Positions 9,501 through 17,361 of a DNA stretch of 64,000 bases are shown here, piece by piece. Every line of letters begins with the position of its first letter. Position 1 is the first letter of the stretch. Position numbers and translations under genes: made by a program. Origin of the DNA: Actinomycetota bacterium (GTDB taxonomy: Bacteria; Actinomycetota; Acidimicrobiia; Acidimicrobiales; Palsa-688); the NCBI GenBank assembly GCA_021323695.1, contig JAJPKN010000038.1, positions 62,001 through 126,000 of the forward strand, written 5' to 3'. Below the pieces are notes generated by a model. The model ran no database searches. It worked only from the letters and a program-made list of their open reading frames with translations, and was not told the DNA's origin.

Positions 9501-9995
9501 GCCCCGGGCCAGCTGGAGCGGCTCTACGTCCTCCACGTGGGGGCCCAGCCGTTGGAGCAGGGCCCTGATCGGGGCGATGATGACCGGCGGCACCCGGCCG
9601 GCACCGTCGGGGCCGTCGCGGGCAGAGCGCAGGCGCCACATGAGCTCCAAGCGCTGGCCCATGGTCTCGGCCGCTGGGCTCACCCGTTCGAAAGGCAGCG
9701 TCTCCCAGGCTGGGAAGACGGCCACCTCATCTGGCCCGAGCCATGCCCCCACCTCATGGGCCAGGTGCTCAGCGGCCGAAGCGCTGGGCACCGCGGCCAG
9801 CACCGGCCGTCCCGCCTCCAGGTGGCGCAAGGAGGCGATGACGAAGCCCCACGACGCCTCCAGGGCAGCCAGCTGGGGCGCCTGGCCCAAGGCGAAGCTG
9901 CTCAGGACGGGATCTTCTTCGGCCGCCTCCAGCAGGCGAGCCAAAGGGCAGGTACCGGTCGTTGCGCTTGGGGCGGAGGCCATCCCAGGCACCAT
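6501..9995 (-). CDS. mfd: Mfd transcription-repair coupling factor
   Basis: Mfd is an ATP-driven translocase that removes RNA polymerase stalled at DNA lesions and recruits UvrA. The 1164-residue length is normal. In order, it has a UvrB-like N-terminal region ([19 protein letters not shown]), the CarD-like RNA polymerase interaction domain ([17 protein letters not shown]) near residue 490, a RecG-like helicase core with Walker [12 protein letters not shown] near 640, Walker [11 protein letters not shown] near 745 and [13 protein letters not shown], then the C-terminal TRCF domain. The ATG shares a base with the pth stop (TAATG). It belongs to the glmU-prs-rplY-pth-mfd series. Confidence 0.97.
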   Translation of the reverse strand: MVPGMASAPSATTGTCPLARLLEAAEEDPVLSSFALGQAPQLAALEASWGFVIASLRHLEAGRPVLAAVPSASAAEHLAHEVGAWLGPDEVAVFPAWETLPFERVSPAAETMGQRLELMWRLRSARDGPDGAGRVPPVIIAPIRALLQRLGPHVEDVEPLQLARGARVDQDELVERLVGMGYRREYQVEHRGELAVRGSIVDVFPSTAPSPVRADLWGDEVDRLTEFSVDDQRSVADLDEVTVLPCRELLPTPEVRERARLLAGSEPWGQASWERLAEGLYFDGMESWLPWLTADEHLLVDLLPEGARVVLVEPSRLRQRAVELAEEEADLARALAQTWGAQGDAFPRLHLPFERLLARTTASVSALSALAAGPAVPSLDVAHWAGVAGGPGRLLDQLRDLLPKRYRVVVCADGQGSAARLAGSLRDEGLPAPLNEVPTDGPGLQVVVAPLDGGFIYRAARLAVLAEGDLTGRRRPHRVPRRRARPAETFFDDMKTGDYVVHFQHGVARFAGMVKRSIGDVERDYLLLEYRGGDKLYVPSDQVDALRPYTGGEAPALSRLNGSDWQKAKARVRRAVREVAQELVVLYQQRASSPGHAFGLDTPWQLEMEQAFPYTETPDQAKAIADVKADMEAPVPMDRLVCGDVGFGKTEVAMRAAFKAVQDGKQVAVLVPTTLLASQHMQTFSERFANYPVRVEMLSRFLTPAEAKSVTDGLADGSVDIVIGTHKLLSGDVRFKDLGLLVVDEEQRFGVNHKEAIKKLRRDVDVLTLTASPIPRTLEMTLTGIRDLSLINTPPAERHPILTYVGEYDEHAVSEALRRELLREGQVFFVHHRVSDIHQVAARLQELVPEARVAVAHGQMDEGTLERVVLDFWEGRYDVLVCTTIIESGIDMPTVNTLVVDRADMLGLGQLHQLRGRVGRAGQRAYAYLFYPPDRKLTEEAYERLRTIGEHTELGSGFKIAMRDLEIRGAGNLLGADQSGHIAAVGYDLYVQMVSEAVAELKGEALRPPAEIRLDLPVTANLPQGYVGREDLRLEAYRRLATLTTHAEVDDIAAEWADRYGPLPPPAQALLAIGHLRAECARLGLRDVTVVSGGSGGRPGHLVARMSPLALRASEKVRLARIWPGAVYKEDAQQVVGPLPKGPDSAGALVALLSELVPPAPPAG

Positions 9996-10579
9996 TAAAC
10001 GGGTTGCTGGGGCACCGGCCGCGAGTTGAAGGCGTTCTGGGCGGCCACCACCCCGTTGGCCAGCACCGCCTCCACCGCATCGGCGGCCACCTCGACCGCC
10101 ACGTCCAGCTCGCGCCGCTCGCGCCGGCCCGGCAGGGACAGGACGTGGTCCGCACCGTGCTCCTTGCCTCCGGGGGGCTTGCCAATGCCGATGCGGACCC
10201 GTACGAACTCGTCCGAGCGCAGCCAGTCCTTTATCGAGCGCAACCCGTTGTGGCCGGCCAGCCCGCCCCCAGCCTTGACCCGCACAGCACCCAGGGGCAG
10301 GTCCAGCTCGTCATGGACGACAACCAGCTTGCCCAGCTCGGCCAGGCCGAAGCGCCGCACCAAGCGGGCCACCGCCCGGCCGGACTCGTTCATGAAGGTC
10401 TGGGGCACGGCCAGGGCCAGGCGCTGGCCACCCAGCCTGACCTCCGCCACCAAGGCCAGGTCCTTGCCCGCCCGCAGGTGCGCCCCGTGCCGTTCGGCCA
10501 GCAGGCTGACGGCATCGGCACCAACGTTGTGGCGGGTGTGGGCGTAGCGGGACCCGGGGTTGCCCAGCCCCACCGCCAA
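9995..10579 (-). CDS. pth: peptidyl-tRNA hydrolase
   Basis: Pth releases tRNA from peptidyl-tRNAs that drop off the ribosome. The 194-residue protein starts close to the conserved VGLGNPGSRYAHTRHNVG block (catalytic His in RHNVG). It has PQTFMNESGRAV, VHDELDLPLG (catalytic Asp) and GGLAGHNGLRSI with GKPPGG, all expected for the family. The start is uncertain: I took the TTG just before GCG-GTG, because the frame stays open upstream without a better codon. It follows rplY by about 50 bp and is joined to mfd by TAATG. Confidence 0.94.
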   Translation of the reverse strand: MAVGLGNPGSRYAHTRHNVGADAVSLLAERHGAHLRAGKDLALVAEVRLGGQRLALAVPQTFMNESGRAVARLVRRFGLAELGKLVVVHDELDLPLGAVRVKAGGGLAGHNGLRSIKDWLRSDEFVRVRIGIGKPPGGKEHGADHVLSLPGRRERRELDVAVEVAADAVEAVLANGVVAAQNAFNSRPVPQQPV

Positions 10580-10630
10580 CAGGTCAGGGGAGGCAGTGCC
10601 CTCGCGCTTGTGGCTCCAAAGCAGTGCCGG

Positions 10631-11272
10631 CTACGCCTCCTCGCCACCCGAGCCCGCCGAGGCGCCCTCCTGGGCCGGCGTTGGGGCCACCTCGGCTCCG
10701 GCCGCCGCGGCGGCGGTCACCGACGTGGGGACCGCGGTCACGACAGGCTCGTCCGGGTCGAGGTCAGTGGTGACCCCCTCGGGCAGGTCGAGGTCCTTGA
10801 CCCGCACCACGTCGCCGATGGCAAGGCGGCTCACGTCCACCTTTATCTCGGCCGGCAGGTGCTCCAGGTCGGCCCGCACGGCCAGGGAGCTGATGGGGTG
10901 CTCCAAGATCCCCTGTTCCCGGTGGACCGCCTCCGCTTCGCCGACGAGGACGACGGGCACCTCCGCATGGACCACCTCGTCCCGGCGGACGACCTGGAAA
11001 TCGACGTGCGCCACGGCCCGCCGGACCGGGTGGCGCTGCAGCTCCCGGGCCAGCACCAGGTGCTTGGTCCCGGCCACCTCGAGGTTGAGCGCCTGGTTCA
11101 GCCCGTGGGCGGACAGGACGGAACGCAGCTCGCGGGCGTTCACCGACACGGCCACCGGCTCCATGCCGTGCCCGTAGAGGACCGCCGGCACCCGTCCGGC
11201 CCGGCGCAGGCGCCTCGACGCCCTCGAACCGGTCGTACGCTCAGCCTCAGCTGTCAGTGTGACCTCTGCCAT
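10631..11272 (-). CDS. rplY: 50S ribosomal protein L25 (general stress protein Ctc type)
   Basis: L25/Ctc binds 5S rRNA in the large ribosomal subunit. The 213-residue protein is the long, two-domain Ctc form. The N-terminal 5S-binding domain has GSRASRRLRRAGRVPAVLYG and HVDFQVV, followed by a second beta domain with LPAEIKVDVSRLAIGDVVRVKDL and an alanine- and glutamate-rich acidic tail. The ATG is preceded by a G-rich stretch. It sits between prs and pth as in most actinobacteria. Confidence 0.95.
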   Translation of the reverse strand: MAEVTLTAEAERTTGSRASRRLRRAGRVPAVLYGHGMEPVAVSVNARELRSVLSAHGLNQALNLEVAGTKHLVLARELQRHPVRRAVAHVDFQVVRRDEVVHAEVPVVLVGEAEAVHREQGILEHPISSLAVRADLEHLPAEIKVDVSRLAIGDVVRVKDLDLPEGVTTDLDPDEPVVTAVPTSVTAAAAAGAEVAPTPAQEGASAGSGGEEA

Positions 11273-11355
11273 CCCCGCTCGCGCTCCACCTTCTGTTGTA
11301 CCCGACCTGGGAAGCCAACATCATAGCCGAGGCCACCGAACGGGCCCGGGCGGCC

Positions 11356-12342
11356 TCAGCTCTGGTTCTCGCCACCGAAGATGGCTGAGACGGACCCCTC
11401 CTCGAAGACAGCCCGTATCGCGTCAGCAAAGGTCTTGGCCACCGAGACGGTCTCGATCTTGTCGACCTGCTTTTCTGGCGGCAGCGGGAGGGTGTCGGTG
11501 ACCACGACCCTCGTGATGCCAGAGTTCTTGATGCGGTCGATGGCCGGGCCCGAGAACACCCCGTGGGTCGCCATCGCCCAGACGTCGGTGGCCCCCTTTT
11601 GGTAGAGGAGCTTGGCCGCCTCGCAGAGGGTCCCGGCCGTGTCGATCATGTCGTCGACCAGCACGCACATGCGCCCGTCGACCTGGCCCATCACGTCCAG
11701 CGCCTCGACCTGGCCCAGCTTGTCCCGGGACCGGCGCTTGTAGACCGCCGCCATGTCCACGTCGCCGGCATAGCGGGCCGCCTTTTCCGCCACCTTGGTC
11801 CGGCCGGTATCGGGTGACACCATGACGAAATCAGGCGGCACCTTGCTCCGGATATAGTCCACGAGCAGCGGCACGGCGGTGAGGTGGTCGACCGGGCCGT
11901 TGAAAAAACCTTGGATCTGGCCCGAGTGCAGGTCCACCGACATGATCCGCTCGGCTCCCGCCGCACCGAAGAAATCGGCCACCATCCGGGCAGATATGGG
12001 CTCCCGGGGGCTCGACTTGCGGTCCTGGCGGGCATAAGCGTAGTAGGGGCACACCGCGGTTATGCGCTTGGCCGAGGCGCGTCGGGCAGCGTCGATCATC
12101 AACCACTGTTCCATCAACGAATCGTTGATGGAACGGCCATTGCTCGGGCAGTGGGTCTGGAGCACGAACACGTCCGTGCCCCGGACCGACTGGCCGAAGC
12201 GGGCGCGGATCTCGCCGTCGGCGAAGTCCACCAGCTCGCAACTGCCCACCTCGACACCCAGGTGCCGGGCGACGTCCATGGCCAAGGCGGGGTGGGACCG
12301 GCCGGAAAAGATGTGCAGCCTATGCTTCGAGACCAGTTCCAC
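11356..12342 (-). CDS. prs: ribose-phosphate pyrophosphokinase (PRPP synthetase)
   Basis: Prs makes PRPP from ribose 5-phosphate and ATP for nucleotide, His and Trp synthesis. The 328-residue product has LHIFSGRSHPALA and VFVLQTHCPSNGRSINDSLMEQ, followed by PYYAYARQDRK (ATP-binding, flexible-loop region), VDLHSGQIQGFF and the PRPP-binding VLVDDMIDTAGTL. I chose the GTG at 12342 because it sits behind GGAGGG and its product begins ELVSKHRLHIFSG, as in homologues. That makes it overlap the 3' end of glmU by 23 bases. A 27-bp near-perfect palindrome lies inside the coding region at the SINDSLM codons. Confidence 0.96.
   Translation of the reverse strand: MELVSKHRLHIFSGRSHPALAMDVARHLGVEVGSCELVDFADGEIRARFGQSVRGTDVFVLQTHCPSNGRSINDSLMEQWLMIDAARRASAKRITAVCPYYAYARQDRKSSPREPISARMVADFFGAAGAERIMSVDLHSGQIQGFFNGPVDHLTAVPLLVDYIRSKVPPDFVMVSPDTGRTKVAEKAARYAGDVDMAAVYKRRSRDKLGQVEALDVMGQVDGRMCVLVDDMIDTAGTLCEAAKLLYQKGATDVWAMATHGVFSGPAIDRIKNSGITRVVVTDTLPLPPEKQVDKIETVSVAKTFADAIRAVFEEGSVSAIFGGENQS
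12108..12134. repeat. 27-bp palindrome (13-bp perfect arms) inside prs
   Basis: The arm GTTCCATCAACGA is followed by a single A and then its exact reverse complement. It lies entirely inside the prs reading frame and would form a strong hairpin in the mRNA or a two-fold protein site in DNA. Confidence 0.85.
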
Positions 12343-13468
12343 TGGCAGTCCCTCCTTCAGGGTGGCGCCCGCCCCGCACCACGGAGCCAGCGGCAATGAC
12401 GGTGCCCGGGGCCAACCACAGCCACGGCCCCACGACGGCATCTTCTCCGATCGTCGCCTTCTCGGCCGAGGTGCCCCTCACCTGGGCACGGGCGCCCACG
12501 ACGCAGTCGACCAGGTGGGTGGCTGGGCCCAGCTCCGCCCCCGTCGCTACCTTGGTCCGCCCCTGGAGGACCGTCCCGGGGAAAAGGGTCACATCCTCAG
12601 CCAGCTCGACAGTCGAATCGAGGTAGGTGTGAGCGGGGTCGAGCATGGTCACGCCCTGGCGCATCCACTGTTCGTTCACCCGGGCCCGGAGCACGGCTTC
12701 GGCGGCCGCGAGCTGGGCACGGTCGTTGACCCCCGAGGCTTCCTGGGGGTCGTCGACCAGCAGGGAGGTCACCGGGTAGCCGGCGTCGTGGAGCACGGCG
12801 ATGACATCGGTCAGGTAGTACTCGCCCTGGGCGTTGTCGGGGCTCAGGCGCCGCAGTGCCGGGGCCAGCACGGACCGGCGGAAAACGTAGACCGAGGTGC
12901 CGACTTCGTCGATGGCCCGCTGCTCGGCGGTGGCATCAGCCTCCTCGACAATGGCAGCCACCCGGCCGTCCCGGCCCCGCACCACCCGGCCATAGCCGGT
13001 GGGGTCGGCCAGCCGGGCCGTGAGCAAGGTGGCGGCCGCACCCGCCTGGCGCTGGGCCTGCACCAGGGCCCGTACCGTCGCCGGGCGCAGCAGCGGCGTG
13101 TCGCCGGGGAGCACGACCAGGTCGTCGAGGTCACCGTCGTCATCGTCGTTGAACGCGGTGAGGGCCACCGACAGGGCATCGCCGGTGCCTTGCTGGGCGG
13201 GCTGCTCCACGATCTCCAGCGGGGCCCCGGCCGGCGCGGCCTCGGCCAGGGTCTTGACCAGGCGGGTCGAGCCGTGGCCGGCGACGACCACCAGGCGGGC
13301 CAAGTCCAGGCCGCGCAGGGCATCGAGCACCCAGAACACCATGGGCCGGCCGCACAGGCGGTGCAGGGGCTTGGGCCTCGAGCTGCGCATCCGGGTGCCC
13401 TCCCCCGCGGCCAGCACGACTGCCGCCAGCTTGGGCGCGCCCCTCCGGCCGGGCTGTAGCTCGGACAT
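12320..13468 (-). CDS. glmU: GlmU-type UDP-GlcNAc pyrophosphorylase with truncated acetyltransferase half
   Basis: Normal GlmU acetylates GlcN-1-P and uridylylates GlcNAc-1-P to make UDP-GlcNAc for peptidoglycan. Here the N-terminal pyrophosphorylase is complete (VVLAAGEGTRMRSSRPKPLH, QQGTGDALSVAL, VLPGDTPLLRP, GYGRVVRG, NDRAQLAAAE). The left-handed beta-helix half stops after about 120 residues: a GPWLWLAPGTVIAAGSV segment is followed at once by an unrelated tail and a stop. Family members continue about 100 residues further with the acetyl-CoA site and catalytic His, and the usual LRPG arginine is Ala here. Length is 382 residues against about 450-490. The ATG at 13468 is chosen for the GGGGGTG ribosome site 5 bases upstream. 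The 3' end overlaps prs. Confidence 0.88.
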   Translation of the reverse strand: MSELQPGRRGAPKLAAVVLAAGEGTRMRSSRPKPLHRLCGRPMVFWVLDALRGLDLARLVVVAGHGSTRLVKTLAEAAPAGAPLEIVEQPAQQGTGDALSVALTAFNDDDDGDLDDLVVLPGDTPLLRPATVRALVQAQRQAGAAATLLTARLADPTGYGRVVRGRDGRVAAIVEEADATAEQRAIDEVGTSVYVFRRSVLAPALRRLSPDNAQGEYYLTDVIAVLHDAGYPVTSLLVDDPQEASGVNDRAQLAAAEAVLRARVNEQWMRQGVTMLDPAHTYLDSTVELAEDVTLFPGTVLQGRTKVATGAELGPATHLVDCVVGARAQVRGTSAEKATIGEDAVVGPWLWLAPGTVIAAGSVVRGGRHPEGGTASGTGLEA

Positions 13469-13599
13469 GCTCACCCCCATCTTTCTAGTCGCGCCGCCCT
13501 GGCCATCCCGGCGCGCCGGCCGCCCGATGCCCACCCCGCGCTAGCCTTGGCTCGCCCAACCTGCCGGCTCAGGGCCACTGGCCAACCCCGGCAGGTCGG

Positions 13600-13673
13600 T
13601 CCGGGGTAGTTCAACTGGAAGAACGCCGGACTTTGGATCCGGATGCTTGGAGGTTCGAGCCCTCCCCCCGGAG
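13600..13673 (+). tRNA. tRNA-Gln (anticodon TTG)
   Basis: The 74-nt cloverleaf is readable by eye. The 7-bp acceptor stem is TCCGGGG with CCCCGGA. The anticodon stem CCGGA/TCCGG encloses loop CTTTGGA with anticodon TTG. The T stem GGAGG/CCTCC carries loop TTCGAGC, and the discriminator is G. CCA is not encoded. It is divergent from glmU, a common actinobacterial arrangement. Confidence 0.95.
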
Positions 13674-13781
13674 CCCTTCTACCAACGGTTCCTGCTCGGC
13701 AGCTGGAGCTGGTGCTCGCCAGCCGGTGCTGGCTCCCTCTGAGGCCAACAGTTAGGCGTTCGACAAAGGGCGCCCCTGGCG

Positions 13782-14054
13782 CGCACGCGCACCACCATCT
13801 CCGACGACGACGTCTTGTTGGCGGTGAAGGAGCGCGCCCGGCGGGAGAGGCGGAGCGCCGGCAAGGTGCTCTCCGAGCTGGCTCGGCAAGCCCTCAGCTC
13901 AGGCCCGGCCACCGCGGCCAGCACCGGCCCCGAGGAGTCCTACGGTTCCCAGCCCTTCCCGCATAGAGGCCAGGTCGTGTCGAACGCACGGCGCCAACAA
14001 GGGGCACCTGCAAGTCCTCTGACCGCTTGGCGCGCCGCGCCGGCAGCCGCGTAG
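13782..14054 (+). pseudogene. decayed VapB-like antitoxin gene
   Basis: The translated frame reads TRTTISDDDVLLAVKERARR followed by SAGKVLSELARQAL, the ribbon-helix-helix layout of VapB-type antitoxins. It then has a degraded QPFPHRGQVVSNA segment, which in intact homologues leads into a VTNELIDRLRE tail. That tail is replaced by alanine-rich sequence, and no ATG or GTG lies in frame at the expected position before RTTISDDD. No PIN-domain toxin follows. It therefore looks like a dead remnant beside tRNA-Gln. A functional short product from the TTG at 13815 cannot be excluded. Apart from this, I see nothing in the 13674-14183 gap. Confidence 0.55.
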
Positions 14055-14183
14055 CTCAGGGTGCAAGGTCCCGCTCGGGGTGCAAAGAGCGGCCTGCTCA
14101 CCTCCTCAGGGCGCGGCTGCTCGCCCCAATGGCCAGCCCTGCCCCGCCAGGCGCGCCCTGGCGGGACCACTTCGGCCCAGCCC

Positions 14184-15578
14184 TCAGGCATGCGAGGCGC
14201 GTGCCGCCTTGGCGATGCCCTCGGAGATCATGGGGTGGGGGAAGGCCATCTCAGCGAGGGTGGCGGCGCTGTGGCCGGCGTGGACAGCGAGGGCAAGAGG
14301 GGCGATGAGCTGGGCGGCGTCGAGGCCCAAGACCTGGGCACCGACCAGCCGCCTCCGGTGGCCATCGAAGACCAGCTTGATGAAGCCTTCGGTCTCCTCC
14401 AGGATCTGGGCCCGGGCGTCCTCGTGGTAGTCGTAGCGGGTGACTTCCACGTCGCCGAAGCGCTCAGTGGCCTGGGCCTCGGTCAGCCCCACGTGGGCCG
14501 CTTCTGGCTCGGTGAACACGGTGACCGGCACCGCCTCGAAGTCCATGGCGTCCACCGGCTGGCCACCGGCCAGGACCACGTGGGCAGCCACCAGGCTCTG
14601 GCGCACCGCCGAGTGGAACAGCATGCTCCTGGCGTTCACGTCTCCCGGTGCGTACACGTGGGGGTTTGCTGTCTGAAGCTGGCGGTTGACCTCGGGTGGC
14701 TGCCCGGAGGGGAGGCCGAGGTGCTCGATCCCCTCGGGGAGGACGACGTGGCGGCCAGTGGCCATCACCACCGCGTCGCCAGTCACCTGGGCCTCGGTGC
14801 CGCCACGCCGGTAGCTGACGGCGTAGCCGGTGCCGGCGCGTTGGACGGCAGTCACCCAGGCGCCAGTCACGATCGTCACCCGCCGCCCGAGCTGGGCGTG
14901 GAGGCCAGAGGCCAGATCCCGGTCGAAGCCGGGCAACAGCTCGTCGGTCGCCTCCAGTACCGTCGGTGACGACCCAAGGTTCTGCAGCATGGAGGCGACC
15001 TCCACGCCGATGTAGCCGCCCCCGATGACCACCGGCCGGTGGGGGAAGGCGATGTCGGCACCCAGGCGGAACAGGTCGTGGGAGGTGACGGCCAGTTCGG
15101 CGCCGGGCACGGGTAGCCGGCTCGGGGCAGAGCCGGTGGCGAGGACGAGGTCGCTGAAGCGGTAGCGGGTGCAGGTGCCACCGGCCTCCTCGACCTCCAC
15201 CGTGCCGGCACCTGTGACCCGCGCCGTCCCGGTGTGCAACCGGAGCGATGACGCGGCCAGCTCGGCCGTGTGCTGGCGGTAGCGGGTCTCCTGAACGCGG
15301 TCCTTGTGGGCGAGGACCTCAGGCCAGCTGACCTCAGGGACCGGGCCGTGGAGGCCGAAGCCCCCGTAGCGTTGCGCCCGCGCCCGCACCAGGCTCGCCT
15401 CCCGGACGGCCTTGGAGGGCACGCAACCCTCAGCCAGGCAGTCGCCGCCCAGGTTGCCGAAGGGGTCGACCATCACCACCTTCCGGCCCGCACGGTCGAG
15501 CAAGAACGCCCCGGGGTAGCCACCACCGCCGGCGCCGATCACCACCACGTCGACTTGCTCAGCGCTTGAAGTGGCCAT
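14184..15578 (-). CDS. lpdA: dihydrolipoyl dehydrogenase-type flavoprotein disulfide reductase
   Basis: This is a 464-residue class I pyridine-nucleotide disulfide oxidoreductase: FAD and NAD(P)H with a redox-active cysteine pair. The FAD Rossmann motif VVVIGAGGGGYPGAFL starts near residue 10. The CLAEGC disulfide follows at GGDCLAEGCVPSKA. The NAD motif is VVIGGGYIGVEVASML. VYAPGDVNA marks the second FAD block, and the C-terminal HAGHSAATLAEMAFPHPMISE has the active-site His-Pro and Glu. It fits dihydrolipoamide dehydrogenase best, but mycothione or other thiol reductases are possible. No 2-oxoacid dehydrogenase genes are nearby. It is divergent from osmC. The ATG follows GGGGAGCAGAC. Confidence 0.85.
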   Translation of the reverse strand: MATSSAEQVDVVVIGAGGGGYPGAFLLDRAGRKVVMVDPFGNLGGDCLAEGCVPSKAVREASLVRARAQRYGGFGLHGPVPEVSWPEVLAHKDRVQETRYRQHTAELAASSLRLHTGTARVTGAGTVEVEEAGGTCTRYRFSDLVLATGSAPSRLPVPGAELAVTSHDLFRLGADIAFPHRPVVIGGGYIGVEVASMLQNLGSSPTVLEATDELLPGFDRDLASGLHAQLGRRVTIVTGAWVTAVQRAGTGYAVSYRRGGTEAQVTGDAVVMATGRHVVLPEGIEHLGLPSGQPPEVNRQLQTANPHVYAPGDVNARSMLFHSAVRQSLVAAHVVLAGGQPVDAMDFEAVPVTVFTEPEAAHVGLTEAQATERFGDVEVTRYDYHEDARAQILEETEGFIKLVFDGHRRRLVGAQVLGLDAAQLIAPLALAVHAGHSAATLAEMAFPHPMISEGIAKAARASHA

Positions 15579-15742
15579 GTCTGCTCCCCGACGGCTTGGA
15601 ACGGTCCTATGGTTTGCCCCCTGACGGCCCGGCACGGCCCGCTTGACGTAGCGCTCGCTGCTCGTGAGCCGGCCACCGCCGCCTCGGGGGCAGGCCCTGG
15701 CGCTCGTGGCGGCAGGTGCCTGCGGCGTGCAAGCTCAGCGTA

Positions 15743-15748
15743 TAGCGT
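15743..15748 (+). promoter_or_regulatory. -10 element of osmC (leaderless)
   Basis: TAGCGT lies 7 bases before the osmC ATG, with no ribosome site between, so the mRNA probably begins at or within a few bases of the start codon. Confidence 0.45.
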
Positions 15749-15755
15749 CGGGGCG

Positions 15756-16241
15756 ATGCCTGCCGAGCGCAACGCCTCCATGGTGCACCTCAGGCTCGAG
15801 GAGGGCTACCGCTTCACCGTCGACTTCGGCGACGGCCTCGGCCCCCTCACCATGGACGAACCTCCCCCGCTCGGCGGGGCCGAGGGGCCGAACGCTTCGG
15901 CGGTGCTCGGTGCTGCAGTCGGCAACTGCCTCAGCGCGAGCTTGGCTTACTGCCTGCGGCGCGCCCACCTGGACGTGGTCGGCCTGAGCGCCGATGTGGA
16001 GGTGGCCCCACAACGAGACGAGCGCGGGCGCTTGCGTATCGGGTCGGTGCAGGTCCACCTCCGTCCGGTGGTAGACGGGGGTGGGGAGGGCCGCCTAACG
16101 CGTTGCCTTGAGCTGTTCGAAGACTTCTGCGTGGTGACCGCAAGCGTCCGCCGGGGGATCCCCGTCGAGGTGAGGGTTGACCCCGAGGTGCTGCCCACGT
16201 CGGGTACGGCCCACGACAGCGCAGAAGAGGGACCGGCTTGA
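15756..16241 (+). CDS. OsmC/Ohr family protein
   Basis: OsmC/Ohr proteins reduce organic hydroperoxides with two conserved cysteines. The 161-residue protein carries the first cysteine in AAVGNCLSASLAYCLRRA and the second in the C-terminal segment FEDFCVVTASVRRGIPVEVRVD, both at family positions, with the long central helix between them. The start ATG is favoured by length and by the adjacent -10 hexamer. The stop overlaps the next gene (TTGA). It is divergent from a lipoamide dehydrogenase gene. In characterised Ohr systems lipoylated proteins and Lpd supply the reducing power, so the two may act together. Confidence 0.85.
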   Translation: MPAERNASMVHLRLEEGYRFTVDFGDGLGPLTMDEPPPLGGAEGPNASAVLGAAVGNCLSASLAYCLRRAHLDVVGLSADVEVAPQRDERGRLRIGSVQVHLRPVVDGGGEGRLTRCLELFEDFCVVTASVRRGIPVEVRVDPEVLPTSGTAHDSAEEGPA

Positions 16242-17128
16242 GCACCCGGGCGGCAGGGCCATCGGTCCGGTTCCGCAGGGCATCCGCCAGCGACTTGCCC
16301 GGGGAGCACGCGGCCTTCGTCGCTGCCCAGGAGGAACTGCACAACCGCCGTGGCGCCCCCTGGCCGGGCCGGGAATATGACCCTTCTGGCATGTGGGCCC
16401 AGGTGCAGCTGCACCTGCTCGCCCATGACGGCGAGCGTTCGTTCGTTGCTGAGGCGCAAGGCCAGGTAGCCGGGTTCACCGCGGCTATGGTGCGCGGCGA
16501 CTTTTGGTACTTTTCTGCCCTGTTCGTCCACCCGCGCTACCAAGGCCGAGGCCTGGGCCGGCACTTGCTCGAGCTTGCGTGGGATGGGCCGTTCCGGCGC
16601 CGAGCCACCATCACCGAAGCCATCCAACCGGTCTCGACCGGCCTTTACGCCCAGCGAGGGTTGCTCCCGGTCACGCCCGTGCTCGGCTTTTCGGGCTGCC
16701 CAACGACAGGCGACGGTAGTGAGCAGCTCGAACCAGCCGTGCCGGCCCCGGGCGCCCTGCGGGAGGTCGACCTTGCCGCCTACGGCTTCGACCGCTCCGT
16801 CGACCACGAGCTTTGGGCTCGGACGTCGGCGCGGGCCACGCTTTGGCTGAGGGCCGGCGAGCCCTGCGCCTACAGCTACTGCGATGCCGCTGGCAACATC
16901 GGGCCTGTCGCCGGAAGTGACCCAGCCAGCGCCGCCGAGGCCCTGCGCGCTGAGCTGGCCTACCAGGCGGGCAGGCAGGCCAGGGTTGACATACCTGGCA
17001 CGGCGACGGCCATGGTCAAGGTCGCGCTCGAAGCCGGCCTGCGCCTGGGTGACCCCGGCCTGCTGCTGCTTTCTCCCCCAGACCGCCTACCGACGTCCTA
17101 CGCGGTCCACAGCTACTGGCTGCTCTGA
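16238..17128 (+). CDS. GNAT family N-acetyltransferase
   Basis: This 296-residue protein has an N-terminal GNAT domain with the acetyl-CoA motif A FVHPRYQGRGLGRHLLELA near residue 96, preceded by the usual beta strands. The C-terminal half (WLRAGEPCAYSYCDAAGNIGPVAG, then an alanine-rich helix and a final LLLLSPPDRLPTSYAVHSYWLL) looks like a second, degenerate GNAT-like half. The substrate is unknown. The TTG start overlaps the osmC stop as TTGA, so it is likely translated with osmC. Confidence 0.8.
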   Translation: MSTRAAGPSVRFRRASASDLPGEHAAFVAAQEELHNRRGAPWPGREYDPSGMWAQVQLHLLAHDGERSFVAEAQGQVAGFTAAMVRGDFWYFSALFVHPRYQGRGLGRHLLELAWDGPFRRRATITEAIQPVSTGLYAQRGLLPVTPVLGFSGCPTTGDGSEQLEPAVPAPGALREVDLAAYGFDRSVDHELWARTSARATLWLRAGEPCAYSYCDAAGNIGPVAGSDPASAAEALRAELAYQAGRQARVDIPGTATAMVKVALEAGLRLGDPGLLLLSPPDRLPTSYAVHSYWLL

Positions 17129-17229
17129 GCGCCAGCCACCTGGCCAGCTGCCCGCGCCGCCTGCTGCGCCCGCCGCTCGTAACCCGCTGCCACCGCCGCT
17201 CGTCCATAACGCCGCCCGCCCTTCGTTAA

Positions 17230-17235
17230 TAACAT
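17230..17235 (+). promoter_or_regulatory. -10 element before the small leader ORF
   Basis: TAACAT lies inside an unusually AT-rich patch (TTAATAACATAGG) in GC-rich DNA and 6 bases before the ATG at 17242. It probably drives the small ORF and the downstream regulator. Confidence 0.5.
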
Positions 17236-17241
17236 AGGCAC

Positions 17242-17361
17242 ATGGAGAGCCTGGGCAAGGACCTGGCCAGGGCCCGTGCGCTTGTCGCAAACGGTGGGCA
17301 GCTCCCTAGGAAAGGCCCTCGCCTTCTCTTCGGGCCCGCCCATGGGGGGCTCCCTCGTTGA
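17242..17361 (+). CDS. 39-codon ORF translationally coupled to the regulator, hypothetical
   Basis: A short ORF starts at an ATG 6 bases after a TAACAT hexamer and ends in TGA that overlaps the regulator's TTG start (TTGA). The product is basic: an N-terminal amphipathic helix (MESLGKDLARARALV) followed by a Gly- and Pro-rich tail. I know no family. Its position suggests a leader peptide that brings ribosomes to the weak TTG start of the regulator, or that tunes it. It could also be fortuitous, because the frame is only 39 codons. Confidence 0.45.
   Translation: MESLGKDLARARALVANGGQLPRKGPRLLFGPAHGGLPR

Noticed and set aside
12320-12420. GlmU truncation as a frameshift
   Set aside because: Reading the other frames after the break gives no beta-helix sequence, and prs begins at once. 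A deletion or true truncation explains it better.
13649-13673. tRNA-Gln 3' end as a phage or island attachment site
   Set aside because: I found no second copy of the tRNA end and no integrase in the window.
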